Of a stretch of 64,000 nt of DNA, positions 11,801 through 22,075 are shown one piece after another. The notes beneath the pieces were generated by a model. It worked only from the letters and a program-made list of their open reading frames with translations. It made no database searches and was not told the origin of the DNA. This stretch comes from Phytophthora colocasiae. Lineage: Eukaryota > Oomycota > Peronosporomycetes > Peronosporales > Peronosporaceae. Both the position numbers and the translations under genes were made by a program. The stretch spans positions 1,453,001 through 1,517,000 of the forward strand of contig JAGKQI010000079.1 of NCBI GenBank assembly GCA_018806915.1, given 5' to 3'. The stretch's first letter is position 1. Each line of letters begins with the position of its first letter.

Positions 11801-12046
11801 CGGATCGCCCTCTGGGGTCTTCGTCGCTTCCACGTACGTCGCCGTCCGTTGGTCCAGCTCTTCTTGTGCCGTCACGCCTTGATCTGGATCCCCTGGCGCC
11901 CCTGAGTCTTTAATCTTGCCTTGGCGCACACCATCGTCTTCGCCTCGGCGAGGCGCATCTGTAGCACCCTTGGTACACGCGTAGATCGCCCTGCGCCTCG
12001 CAATCGGCGGCGCCCTTCCTGCAGGCTGTCTCCGCTGCTCGCTCAT
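8861..12046 (-). pseudogene. Element B Pol: RT, degenerate RNase H, second RNase H; integrase lost
   Basis: A long open frame on the minus strand. The order is an Asp/Pro-rich linker, RT with LDMASGF and catalytic YIDD (RSYIDDILV), a Ty3-type RNase H lacking its catalytic Asp (VVIVYASEWAVSASL), and then an archaeal-type RNase H with SFDGSA, NEAEY, CGDSNL and NASAD (D-E-D-D). The protein stops at LRLVIPETLQ, where integrase would begin with its HHCC finger, and runs into LTR repeat codons. A frameshift near 11990 separates this frame from the upstream linker. This copy cannot integrate on its own. Confidence 0.88.
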
Positions 12047-14039
12047 ATTTGTGTGAATGTGAGGGGCTCAGATCCCTACTAAGTGCGGAATCAGGCGACT
12101 GTTCGGACCTGCCCCGTCCTTGACCCATGTCGCATGTGCGACACCGATCTTCAAGCTGTGTCAGGTGAGGATCCGACTTTGCTTGTAGATGGAGTTGGGA
12201 GGCGTGAGGCACCTCATTTGAAAGGTCTTGATCGGGCGCGTATAATGGTAGCGCTCCGAGCTCCTGGGCATTCCTGTGAGCTCCGGGGCACTTCGAAACC
12301 TTGGATCCGACTGTGCCATCTGAATGATGGTCACCTGTCCCATGATTATGGGGCGACCCTTCGGCACCATTGTCCCGGCTCTATGCAGAGACAGGGCAGC
12401 CCTCCGGATCTTCAAGGAGGCGTGTCGACATGGGCCCTTCGGCTTCTAGGGCTCCGTTAGAGGCTTGCGATGGCTCGTTAGACGCGCCTCGCCTCGCGCT
12501 GCATGCCCATACCAACCTTGGCAGCGGGTCATTCATATTCGCCCCAGGGCGCCCCAAAACGGCATCTCCGACTGATTTGTCGGAGTGATGGTCGACGCCC
12601 GTCGCACTGACATGCTGCCGATCCTCAACGGTGGCGTCCAGTCTCTGGCCAGAGACAGTACACGTTGCCGAATTTTCAATCAGACAAGCTGAAGAGGATC
12701 CGGAGGATCCTTGAGCCTGTGGATCTCGGATCCGGGTGTGTGAGGACGCCCCTTGGTCCGATGAGGCTGGCGCAACGTCCTTTGTGGCCTCTGGCTCAAA
12801 TCGGACACGGCGGTGCGCTTGGAGCTTAGCCGTTGACGGATCGGATCCACCGGACTGGATCTTGTCTCGCCAGTCGGCCGTTCCTTCAAGGATCCGGTCC
12901 GACGTAGGTGGCGAGCCGGGGCAGCGCGACACGACAGCGGTGTGGACAGGGCGCTTCAAGATTCCCTTCGGCTCGGTGTACTTCGGGCGATCCACCGCCG
13001 GCTCAAGCTCCTATGGCTCCTTCGGACGCGGTGGAGGCGGGATCTCCGTCGTGGCGCTCATGGCGAGGTTCTGCCATTCGTGGTAGCGCCTGGATCCGAC
13101 AGAGATGAAGCCTGGAGTGCGGGGAACGTGATCCCCGGCTAGCCACATGCCGATCTCTTCGTTGTGGTTGAGAGAGACCGCCTTCTCACCAATGTTGGTA
13201 AGTTGTAGATAGCGGATCTTGCCTGGGCCTTGTACTAACGTCGGTACCCATTGCTTTCCTCTCCGTAACCACAGCTTCTCATACTCCTTGAGGTGGATCC
13301 GGTCCGGGTGCTCGAAGGTCTCGCCAAGCTCCAGTCGTATACCTTCCTGGAGGAGTAGCGGACGAGCCCGGCCGCTGAAGATCTGCCGTCGCCCATGAAG
13401 TCGCACACGGATCTCGTCGTGCAAGCATACGGATCCGTCACCCAGGTCGAGTCGGATCCCGGCCGGTACCATGAAGTCCATGCCGAGGATCGCGTCGCAG
13501 TCGGGTGGAAGATCCTCGCCGACCCAGACATCGCAGAAGTATACCAAGTACCCAGCCAAGGTAACTTTGATCCTTGTTTTGCCTGCTGCAATATACAGCT
13601 GCTCACCAATTCCGAGGCACTCTTGTGTTTGACTAGTATCAATCTGGGATCCAACCTTACGAGCAAAGGCGGCATCGATTATCGACACCTCGGATCCCGA
13701 GTCAAGAAGCACGGTGGACTTGGCGTTGTTGATCTTGCACGTTGCCTTGGCCTGCTTGAAGTGTTTGCTGGGGACATGGTACTTCCAGTACCCGCGTGAC
13801 TCTCCAGGCATGAGATCCAAGGACATAGCGATCTCGGATCTCTGGTACTCATCGTCTGTAGAGCGGAAGCTTGCAACTCTAGCCGTACGTTTCCCATGAA
13901 GTTCACATGTATTATCCAATAGATCCGTTTGCTTGTTGCTAACTCGATCCATGGCTTTCTTGTTCACATATGCATAGATGTAAGACGTTGAACGCTCGTC
14001 TCGTACCGGATTCAAACCCGGCGAGCGTTCTAGTTTAAC
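12047..14039 (-). pseudogene. Element B protease and linker region with two nonsense codons
   Basis: Encodes the same protease as element N (LLDSGSEVSIID, AILGMDFMVPAGIRLDLG), followed by a long, disordered, charged linker. Two in-frame stops are present relative to N: TAG at 13011-13013 where N has TGG, and TAG at 12381-12383 where N has CAG. Both fit transitions. The start has no nearby ATG, as expected for a frameshift-expressed protease. Confidence 0.85.
13992..14039 (-). promoter_or_regulatory. Predicted -1 frameshift element, copy B
   Basis: Identical to copy A: GTTAAAC at 14033-14039 on the minus strand, stop TAG, then the nested stems and 7-nt bulge. Confidence 0.65.
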
Positions 14040-16347
14040 ATATTCTCGGCAGCTTCTGGAAGCATGTGCTTACTTGGATCGAACCACTGCCGGATGAGGT
14101 TGTAGAACTCCTCCATCTGGCACTTGCCGTGATCGTGAAGTTCTCCGCAGCCGCGACACACGAAGAAACAGCGATCCGACGGATGACCCTTCTTGCCGCA
14201 CTTCTGGCAGGTGAGGCGCTTCCAACAGCCAATATCCGAATGTTTCCTGGATCCGCAGTGCGAGCAGCGCTGCCCTTCGTTGGAGAAACGTGGTCGACGA
14301 TCTTGTGGCGTTGGATCCGAGCTGGCTTGGGTTGGACCCGGATCCTTCTTAGGATCCGAAGTTCCCGTCTTGGTCTCTGTTGATCCGGCTGTCGTCGAGG
14401 TAATCGGTCGCTCACTCGAGGCTGCTACGTATGCTCTGCGAAGCTCGCCATCGGATCCGGAGTCCTCGGAGTCGGATCCCTCCGATTCTACAACTTGCAT
14501 GGAACGGATCGCACGCGTTGGACCGGTTGGCTGCGGGGCCGTCGTGGTCTTCGGCCGGAACTTGCTGGATCCTGACGACGGCTTCTTCTGTCTGGATCTC
14601 GCGCGATCTCTGGCTCGCAGTACGTCTTCGAGTTGATCCGCGTCCGCAAGTCGGAGTAATGTCAGTTGGTCTGCCAGATCTGCATCCTCAAGCGTCTCGA
14701 TGAAGTGTTCGACGTGCTCGCGGCGCGCTTTGGCATCTCCATCCTTGATCATCACCCTCGCACGGAGACCTGCTACGTTCAAACGATACAAGTATTCCAA
14801 TGGCGACTCATCGGATCTCTTGCGAGCGTGGTAGTATTGCCACGCCACCGAGACTCCGAGGCCACAGTATTGCGCGTCTGGAAGGCCTTCAGCAGATCAC
14901 TCCACTTCAGCCTTGTGGATCGGCTGAGTTGTCTATACCAGTTTCGAGCTGGACCAGTGAGAAGATCTCCAAAGGTAAGGCAATTTTCTTCGTTCGATGC
15001 TTGATCTCTCGTGAAGGCTGACTTGACTTTACTAATCCATGATCTTGCTCGTTCCTCGTCGTGATCCTTGCCCGTGAACTCCTTCAGGTCCGATATTGCA
15101 GAGATCCGGATCCGTTGAATCGTGCTGGATCCTGCCGTAACGGATGCAGCGGTGGTCGTCGCCGTACGCCGGGGAGCCAATCCGTCAAGGTCATCAGGGT
15201 CATACTCCCAGTTCTCGGGGTGTGATCCTACTGACTCCATCTCGACATCCCGGTACACAGGATCCGCAGCGTGCGTCGTAGCCCGTGGAACCGTAGTCAT
15301 CTGCTGTTCCTTCAAGAATTTGTCCATGGCCGCTTGGAAGTAGGTTTGCAGCCTGTTGGTGGATGCATGCGGCGGATCCATGGCACGGGGCTGATCACGT
15401 GAGGTGTCCCGCGTTCGCGCTGGCTTGGCATCCGGGACACCAGTTGGCATACGGGCTGCCAACATCGTAGCACCTGTAGGGCCGAGTGCCATCCGTCGAG
15501 GTTCGGACGAAATGTTGGATCCTGCTTCAGACTCCGCCGAGGCGTATCGAGAGGATCCAGTCTGATACTCAGGGGACGTTAGCTTGGACATCGGATCCCG
15601 AATCGCTCGTCGTTCACCGACGAGGGGCTTCAGTCGGTTGAATAGTGAAGCCGCTGCGATACGGATCCTGTCGTGGTCCAACCGGAAGAGGGAGTCCCAT
15701 CAAAAGCCCCTGCCGCGAAACCAGCTTCCTCTAACAAGCGGAGGAGGTCCAAGACGCTGTCTAGACTGTTCGTGGACTGCGCTGGCGCCGTGATCGGGCC
15801 GGTGAGGGATCCAACCAACTGGGGTTGTAGGATCCTAATCACACGGTCTTCCCGGAGGAAGTCCTCGAGCGCGATCCGGCGGTACGAAGCCTCCAGCTGG
15901 GTCGACGACCTCCGATTTCACCGGCTTCTCGTCGACATCAGATCCTGGTGCCCTCAGCTTCTTCCGCGCAGTCTTCGTCTTCTTCTTCGACGTTTTACCA
16001 CCTGAGGGCTGCGCGGTGGTGGTGGTGGTGGATGAAGATCCAACAGCTTTCGCTGATGAATCCCCACCCGGCGGATCAGAACTCGCGTTCCGATCCGCGG
16101 GGGTCCCCGAAGGGACCTGGGGAGGAGGGGGAGGTTTTTCTTCCGAGTCTGTTGCCAGACTCGCCTCCTTCCTGTCGACAGAACTCCTCCCAGGGCTCCG
16201 CCGATCCGTGGATCTAGCGTTCAGCGGTGCTGACGGCGATCCAACGACCGTCGGCACTTCTTCTCCCGGTTCTTCCTTCACTTGCACAGTCTCTTCGGAC
16301 TCACGGTGATATCCGCCGTCCCCAAAAGATCCGGGCACGCGCACCAT
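14030..16347 (-). pseudogene. Element B Gag (broken)
   Basis: Same Gag as in A, starting MVRVPGS at the LTR edge. It shares with A the 1-nt deletion near 15697 and the 2-nt plus 3-nt loss near 15905. It also has its own 2-nt insertion near 14874, which splits the core into a 300-codon and a 272-codon piece. The three zinc knuckles near the C-terminus are intact. Shared lesions show that A and B come from one dead ancestor. Confidence 0.85.
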
Positions 16348-17825
16348 TGTGGTGTAGTGGATCCGCTGGAATGAGCAGGGATCCAACGTTCACACACGGC
16401 GCCCAGACACTGACTAACGGAGGGGGTACTCCGATAACCGTGGGGTTGCTGAGGCTCACCTTGTGTACCCGTCAGTGGGCGGGATCTGCTCTCTCAGGAA
16501 CGGGAGACTGTACACGGGCGTGAGGGCTTGAACGTCCTTGGCGGGGACTTGGGAGGTTGGACTTGCGTGGGTATTCCTGCACACAGGTCCTGGTTGGGGG
16601 GATCTTGGTCTTGGACTCGAAGATCTTGTGGATCCTTGGATCCGGGGTTGCCTTGGTGGGTGTGGGGGTCCTTTTCCTTTCCTTTACTGTCTTGCTTGCC
16701 GCCTCCTGTAGCGGTTGGTCTTGAGGGTGTGGAGATATCGAAGGATCCTACGGTTAAGCAATCAACACCGTTGGATCCGGGGTCTTCACTAGCGTAAGGT
16801 AAGCCGGCCAAATCGGGGATCCGGTCTTAGCTGTAGCTAGGTGTGCGAAGAAGCTTGCAGGAAGACTAAGGGGAGGCCAATACACTATCCTCTTCCCTTG
16901 TCTGAGGTCCTGAAGAAAACCACTTGCGCACTAGAAGGTAAATTCGATTCTCTGATTTATGGCTATCCAGTTTCTCATCCTGTACCCTATCTTTCCCATC
17001 GCAAATCTCTATCTTGGATCATGCTGGCTCTCCTCCAACTGCTTCACCATGTTGATGTCATGAACCTTGAGGATCCGAGTTCGGATCCGAGGATCTTGGA
17101 TCTGGATCTTGACATCTTGGATCATGGGGATCTGGCATCTGGATCCGAGGATCTTGGATCTGGATCTCGACGTCCCTGGATCTGGATCTTGGGGATCTGG
17201 CTTCAGGATCCGAGGATCTTGGCTCTGGATCTCGACGTCTCTAGATCTGGATCTTGGGGATCCGGCTTCAGGACCTGAGGATCTTGGCTCAGGATCTCGA
17301 CGTCTCTGGATCTGGATCTTGGGGATCTGGCTTCAGGATCTGAGGATCTTGGATCTGGATCTCGACGTCTTCGATCTTGGGGATCCGGCTTCAGGATCCG
17401 AGGATCTTGGCTCTGGATCTCTGGATCTGGATCTTGGGTTCCGGCTTCAGGATCCGAGGATCTTGGCTCTGGACCTCTGGATCTGGATCTTGGGATCTGG
17501 ATCTTGGGATCTGGCATCTGGATCCGAGGATCTTGGCTCTGGATCTCTGGATCTGGATCTCGACGTCTGTATCCGAGGATCTTGGGTCTGAAGGATCCGC
17601 ACTTACGACCGCTAGATCCGCACTCAGTATCATGGGATCCGCACTTAGGACTGTGGGATCCGAACTTAGGTCAGCCAAGCCAAGTGGATCCTAACTTAGG
17701 GTCCGCCCTAAAATAGGTACCCAGTTCCAGGGATCTGTCCTTATCGTAGCACCACTGTCGCACGTCACCCATCATCGTGGTCGTTCAGCATCCTGTCCGG
17801 ATTGATTTGAATCCACTTCACCACA
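16348..17825 (-). repeat. LTR of element B (complete, 1478 bp)
   Basis: Plus-strand ends are TGTGGTGTAGTG and CACTTCACCACA, which are inverted repeats at 11 of 12 positions. The gag ATG lies immediately inside. The LTR contains an expanded GATC-rich tandem repeat block. It is the 5' LTR relative to the minus-strand gag. The following bases CTAG would be the target duplication, but the partner end is lost. Confidence 0.9.
17058..17605. repeat. GATC-rich degenerate tandem repeats inside LTR B
   Basis: Units mix GGATCTTGG, ATCTGGATCT and GGCTTCAGGATCCGAGG in irregular order at roughly 55-75-bp spacing. Open frames through it on both strands encode GSG/SED or DPR repeats and are artefacts of the repeat. 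Equivalent blocks lie in the other LTRs of this family with different copy number. Confidence 0.85.
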
Positions 17826-17855
17826 CTAGCCACAGATGTCGTTCAAAATGTAGCC

Positions 17856-19202
17856 ATGTCTGACCATGACCTAAATCAACCCCAAGACGGCACCGAGCAG
17901 TCTGCAGCCGACATTACAATGAACCAGGAATGGATTTGTAAATATTGTACGGTGACCAACGCCATCAAGCACTCCCTGTGTCCCAATTGCAAGTGCGGTA
18001 GACCCGGAGACATCTGGACCGAGATAGTGGACGAATCGAGTACCGAGGGCGACGCAACTGGCCAAGAGAGTACCGTGGACGACGTAACTGGCCAAACGAG
18101 CACCGTGGACGACGTAACTGGCCAAACGAGTACCGTGGACGACGTAACTGACCAAGCGAGTACCGTGGACGACAGAACGAGTACCGTGGACGATGCAACT
18201 GGCCAAATAAGTACCGTGACTGACGGAACGAGTACCGTGGGCGATGCACCTGGTCAAGTGGGTACCGTGAGTGACGCAACGAGTACCGTGTGTGACTCAG
18301 CTGGCCACTTGAGTACTGTGAGTGACAGAAACAGTACCGTAGATGACGGAAATTTTAACATCGTCAACAGAGTGAATTCTACTGTGCCCGACCAGCCGTC
18401 TACCGTTCCCGAGAAAATGTACTACCCGATTTCTGGGGAGTATTACACGGGTGAGGATGTTATCGTCGGTGATAAGTACGCCACCACCGTGGAGACTTGG
18501 CAAGTCGCCTTCATTAATGATCGCCGCGAGACACCTATGGGGGTAGAGTACCAGGTGCTTTGGGTACACCCCGACCGATCTTGCAAGAGACTGTACATGC
18601 GCTCATGGGAACCGCGGTCCAAGTTAGAAGAAGATGACTTCGAGACAGAGATGGCTCTTGTTGATCGCTGGAAGGCTTCGTCGGTTCCGCTGTTCGAGAC
18701 ATTTTGGAAGGAAGATGAGGAAGGTTACTGGCTGATTGGAGCAGATGAAGACAATTTGTGCGTTTTCCAAGCGTTGAAGCGTGCAGCGAAGCTGTTGGGC
18801 CGCCCGGACCTCGTCACGGAGCAGGACATCGAGCAGTTTATCGACGACTGGCTCGTTCTCTACAAGCAAAATCTTCGAGCGGGGGCCACGTGGATTGACG
18901 TGCGAGACTTCATGATTCGGCTACGAGAGGCAGGTCGAGATATCAACTACAACGCCTTTGTCAAGAACAACTACATGAAGCCAGGTCGCCGTGGTGCTCG
19001 CGTGATGATGGAGGAACCGCTCCGAGTCTACATCGTTGCTGCCTACAATCACAGACACATTGGCCATGCTGCAGTGCTTTCTGTCCAAGGGGGAAAACGC
19101 CTCATCTACGACAAGAAGAACGAAAAAGGTAAGCCGATCACGTCCGCAAAGGGGTGGATCAACTTCTATGCATTCATTCGTCCGTTCATCATCTTTAAGT
19201 AG
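17856..19202 (+). CDS. NZF zinc finger + chromo-like + putative papain-fold cysteine protease protein (448 aa)
   Basis: Intact ORF starting 30 bp after LTR B. Residues 26-45 match the RanBP2/NZF pattern exactly: W26-x-C28-x2-C31-x3-N35-x6-C42-x2-C45. Residues 62-165 are degenerate STVDDVTGQ repeats. Residues 196-260 look chromo-like (VEYQVLWVHPDRSCKRLYMR then SWEPRSKL). The C-terminus has NLCVFQALKRA (C302), RHIGHAAVL (H404) and LIYDK (D419), an order and spacing that fit an OTU- or papain-like Cys-His-Asp protease. NZF fingers often bind ubiquitin, so a chromatin-targeted deubiquitinase-like role is a hypothesis. Whether it is a host gene or a transposon passenger is unknown. Confidence 0.65.
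   Translation: MSDHDLNQPQDGTEQSAADITMNQEWICKYCTVTNAIKHSLCPNCKCGRPGDIWTEIVDESSTEGDATGQESTVDDVTGQTSTVDDVTGQTSTVDDVTDQASTVDDRTSTVDDATGQISTVTDGTSTVGDAPGQVGTVSDATSTVCDSAGHLSTVSDRNSTVDDGNFNIVNRVNSTVPDQPSTVPEKMYYPISGEYYTGEDVIVGDKYATTVETWQVAFINDRRETPMGVEYQVLWVHPDRSCKRLYMRSWEPRSKLEEDDFETEMALVDRWKASSVPLFETFWKEDEEGYWLIGADEDNLCVFQALKRAAKLLGRPDLVTEQDIEQFIDDWLVLYKQNLRAGATWIDVRDFMIRLREAGRDINYNAFVKNNYMKPGRRGARVMMEEPLRVYIVAAYNHRHIGHAAVLSVQGGKRLIYDKKNEKGKPITSAKGWINFYAFIRPFIIFK
18058..18260 (+). repeat. 30-bp coding minisatellite
   Basis: Tandem copies of a 30-bp unit (GTACCGTGGACGACGTAACT plus GGCCAAACGA). The first three are nearly identical, then the units decay and some shorten. It is in frame and encodes the STVDDVTGQT repeats of the surrounding protein. 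Confidence 0.9.
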
Positions 19203-19445
19203 ATGATAGGAGTCGGTAGGATTTTCGCGGGTTTGCCTAACCGATAATGGACCTTCCCAGCAAATTTGTCTCTTGTGCATGGATTGTTGTATATAAACTC
19301 ATGTGCCTAGATAATTCGGTACTTGACCAGGGAAACCTCAACGAGGGAAAACCTTTGAGCGAACAAAAAAGATAAAACCTAGTGGAAAAAAAACTAAAAG
19401 GACGCCGGAGAGCACACTTCATGCAGTTATATTATCAGCGTATTT
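19203..19445. other. Spacer between the 448-aa gene and the Copia fragment
   Basis: No open frame of note. Read on the minus strand it is the sequence just after the Copia stop codon and may include remnants of its 3' untranslated region or LTR (TTTTAGTTTTTTTTCC followed by a GGTTTT/CCTCG motif). Not resolved further. Confidence 0.3.
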
Positions 19446-20390
19446 CTATACTGAGTCGCCGAATCCAGCTTTCAGGGGTTTTATCCTGAGCTTGGCCCTT
19501 AGTTCTCTGAACTGGTGCTTGTCTAAAGCTTTAGTGAAGATGTCAGCTATCATCTCTTTCGTATTGCAGTAGGTGACGTTGAATTCATGCCTCTCTACCT
19601 TTTCTTGCACGAAACAATATCGTACGTGTATATGCTTTGATCGTCCGTGAAGTTCGGGATTGTAGCAGATTTTGATGCAGCTTTGGTTGTCCTCATATAT
19701 AGTATTAGCCTGCGTTGTAGCAAAGCCAAGTTCTTCGAGGAGAAGTTTGAGAAAAATCATCTCTTGCATGCAGTGACACAGGGCGATATATTCTGCCTCT
19801 GTAGTTGAGAGAACCACAGTGTGGTGCTTGCGGGAGAGCCATGAGATTGGACTGCTTGCGAGCATAGTCACATATCCACCGACGGAGCGTCTCGTGTCGG
19901 GGCAGTTAGCATAGTCAGAGTCACTGTAGGCAAGTAGCTTGTCGGCTAGGTTCTCCGAGGTAACATCGGACGAGCCTCCCAGAAGGAGACCGTATTCTTT
20001 CGTTCCTGACAGATACTTTAGCCCACGAATGAGAGCTTTCCAATGTTCCATGCCCGGATTGGCTAGGAATTGACTGACCTCACGCATGTAGAATGCCATG
20101 TCGGGTCGTGTCCCAACCATTAGATACATGACACTGCCTACTGCTTGGCGATACGGAATAGATTTCATCGCATCTTTCTCTTGCTCACTGCTAGGTTGGC
20201 TGCTTACGGAGAGTTTGGCGTTCCGTTCTGCTGGTGTTGCAATAGGGTACGGAATGTAGTCGCTAAAGCGGTCGATGACTTTCGTAGCGTACTTGTGTTG
20301 GTGGATAAACATCGTTCGGTTCTTACGGTCACGTTGAATGGACCAGCCGAGTAAGTACTTCACCTCCCCTAAATCTGACATGGAAAATCG
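19446..20390 (-). pseudogene. Ty1/Copia Pol fragment: end of RT plus RNase H
   Basis: Starts within RT at KKRFSMSDLGEVKYLLGW and runs to a natural stop after GFGDSV. The RNase H acidic residues are present: LAYSDSDYAN, STTEAEYIAL, YEDNQSC and IADIFTK. The typical RGLKYLSGTKEYGL and RSVGGYVTM motifs are also seen. Upstream codons to 20489 do not look like Copia RT, so gag, protease, integrase and most of RT are missing. The break lies near 20390 in an A-rich run. Confidence 0.88.
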
Positions 20391-20552
20391 TTTTTTACAG
20401 GAACCTGATTTGTCGGAAGATTTAGATGCCTGGAGCAATTGGTTTGACAACCTGGTCGAGTCAAAATTGAGAAGGATGCGTGATGACACAACCCAAATAA
20501 TTTGTATTGTGTCTGTTAGATCCGCTGGATGTTATTGTGTGATACTTTTCGC

Positions 20553-21144
20553 CACCAATTCAACTATGGCAGGGTGGGTTACCTTGGCCATTATGAGACT
20601 GTCGTGGCTATTCACTTTCAGAGCATTGAAGAATTCATCAAGGGGTTCAGTATCAGTCGTTGCAGGGTCATTTTCTTGACACCCAGCGTAGCACGATAAC
20701 GGATGTGCTTGGTAATATCCTTTATGATTTCGGCAAGATCTGTTGGCGATACTTTTCCCAAACCATCAGCCTCTAAGTCTGGAAAAAGTGGGTTACATCG
20801 GCGTTGCTCAGAGCTGCCTTGCTTTCTGAGACTCTCACTGTGCGGTGCGTTGTTTCAGGTTTGACGAATGCCTGATCTTTTTCTTGCTTTTTGCGAAGTT
20901 CATCCGCAAGTTTGAGATGAATCTTTTCCTGCTCCCGTGAGTACTTATGAATCTCCTCTATGCGAGTCCCCACAATAGTGCACTCGCTATAGTTTCTTGC
21001 CTGGTCAGCGGCTAGTTTTTCCATTCGTGTTGACGGCGTTCCCAACGGCGGAGTGGTTACAGGGTTATCAGTTAGCATAGCAGCAGTCAAAGGGAATGTC
21101 GAGCTGGCCATCATAGTAAACGTGGGTGACAAGTTTCCGGTCAC
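20553..21144 (-). pseudogene. Unidentified coiled-coil protein fragment, frameshifted
   Basis: Minus-strand frame from 21144 gives a Ser/Thr/Pro-rich start and a charged helix (RIEEIHKYSREQEKIHLK, LADELRKKQEKDQ), stopping near 20773. Shifting frame continues with PDLEADGLGKVSPTDLAEII and later PLDEFFNALKVNSHDSL, ending with a TAA near 20553. These look like parts of one protein broken by at least two frameshifts. I do not recognise the family. Confidence 0.4.
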
Positions 21145-21303
21145 TCTTTTTTTACTAGTTAACTAAAGAATGGGTCGAGACCTGGTTTGCTGTGAACACG
21201 CAAGGGGTCACTTTACGACTACTTGGTTTTTGTATGCAGGTTGGTGAGCTCTGGTGTGGCCCCTCTATGCAACTGCCTAGACGTATACTTGATGTTTGTA
21301 AAG

Positions 21304-22075
21304 GAGATTTTCCATGAAATCGGTGACCACACGATGGTGTGACCACTTCGTAGTCACCCACGGCAGTGATGGCAATAAAAACTTTTAAAAGTTTTTTTCA
21401 TAAATAAAAAAGTTAAAAAAAGTTTTTATTTCTTTTTTTCATTTAAGTGCGATTTTACGTAACTGTAATGCCGAAAGGTATCATATTACAAGGCACTGCA
21501 CTCTATTCGGTCATATTGTGTAGTACAATGCTGGCTAGGACCAGGATTTCAATGTGGGCAAAAAGAGAGATCTAGTGCATGCAAACATCCGGAATACAAG
21601 AGAGCCATGCAACCAGGTTTCGTCCACCAGGGAAGAGAAAATGAGTGGGAACACGAACTCCAGCCGGCGTTTCGAAGGGCAGTCCCCTATTTGGGTTGCA
21701 ACAGTGTTTTGGCAATTCGATTTGACGGGGTTCATTCGAAAAAAAAACTTTTAAATCGAAAAAATAAAAACGTTTTTTATTTTATTTTATTTTGATAAAA
21801 AAAGGTTCCATATTTTTATTGCCATCACTGCCCACGGATATGATGGCAGTATCATCATAGGAGAAGCTGTTTGCGGTGCGCAAGCCTCTGAAGCTCTCCG
21901 TAGCATCCGTGCAGTGGCTTCTCTGGAGAAGTCGCCCCCAGACAATGAAGCTTATGTGAATGGACTGGCACTTAGTTTTGCGTCTTTTGTCCCGTATCCG
22001 GGATCGATGGGGTTAATCCAGCCGCGTTGGACCCGGTTCGTGTGGCAAAAGGACCCAAGCGGCCTCGGCGTCTGA
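21304..22075 (+). pseudogene. Unknown ORF split by a MITE
   Basis: Removing 21364-21837 joins codons to give CDHFVVTHGYDGSIIIGEA, then ASEALRSIRAVASLEK and SFVPYPGSMGLIQPRW, up to TGA at 22073-22075. The frame is open across the junction, so the MITE landed in a frame that was once continuous. Stops lie upstream of about 21330 and no start codon is clear. Function unknown. Confidence 0.35.
21364..21830. mobile_element. 467-bp MITE with ~18-bp terminal inverted repeats
   Basis: Left end CAGTGATGGCAATAAAAA; the right end is its reverse complement TTTTTATTGCCATCACTG. It is flanked by CCCACGG on both sides (21357-21363 and 21831-21837). Both subterminal regions are very A/T-rich. No transposase. 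The CAGTG ends with a 7-8-bp duplication resemble hAT-type non-autonomous elements, but a duplication of 7 rather than 8 leaves this open. Confidence 0.8.

Larger units (their letters stand above)
5341..17825 (-). mobile_element. Tandem, partly duplicated Ty3/Gypsy elements A (5341-8860) and B (8861-17825)
   Basis: 5341-8760 and 13648-17070 are near-identical at an offset of 8307-8311 bp, in the same orientation. Read on the minus strand, the order is: LTR B, gag B, pro B, pol B up to the start of integrase, then directly a truncated LTR A, gag A and the start of pro A, which is cut at 5341. The B-to-A joint at 8860/8861 puts LTR repeat sequence directly against pol. A and B share the same gag frameshifts, so they copied by duplication after becoming inactive. 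Element N at 29310-45108 is the intact relative used for comparison. Confidence 0.85.

Noticed and set aside
17067..17591. Open frames encoding GSG/SED-type repeats on both strands
   Set aside because: They follow the GATC tandem repeats of the LTR; the same happens at 30029-30496 and 44351-45000. No start context or conserved domain.
17058..17605. Regular repeats resembling a CRISPR array
   Set aside because: No unique spacers of constant length and no cas genes. The setting is a eukaryotic LTR, and the units are degenerate and contiguous.
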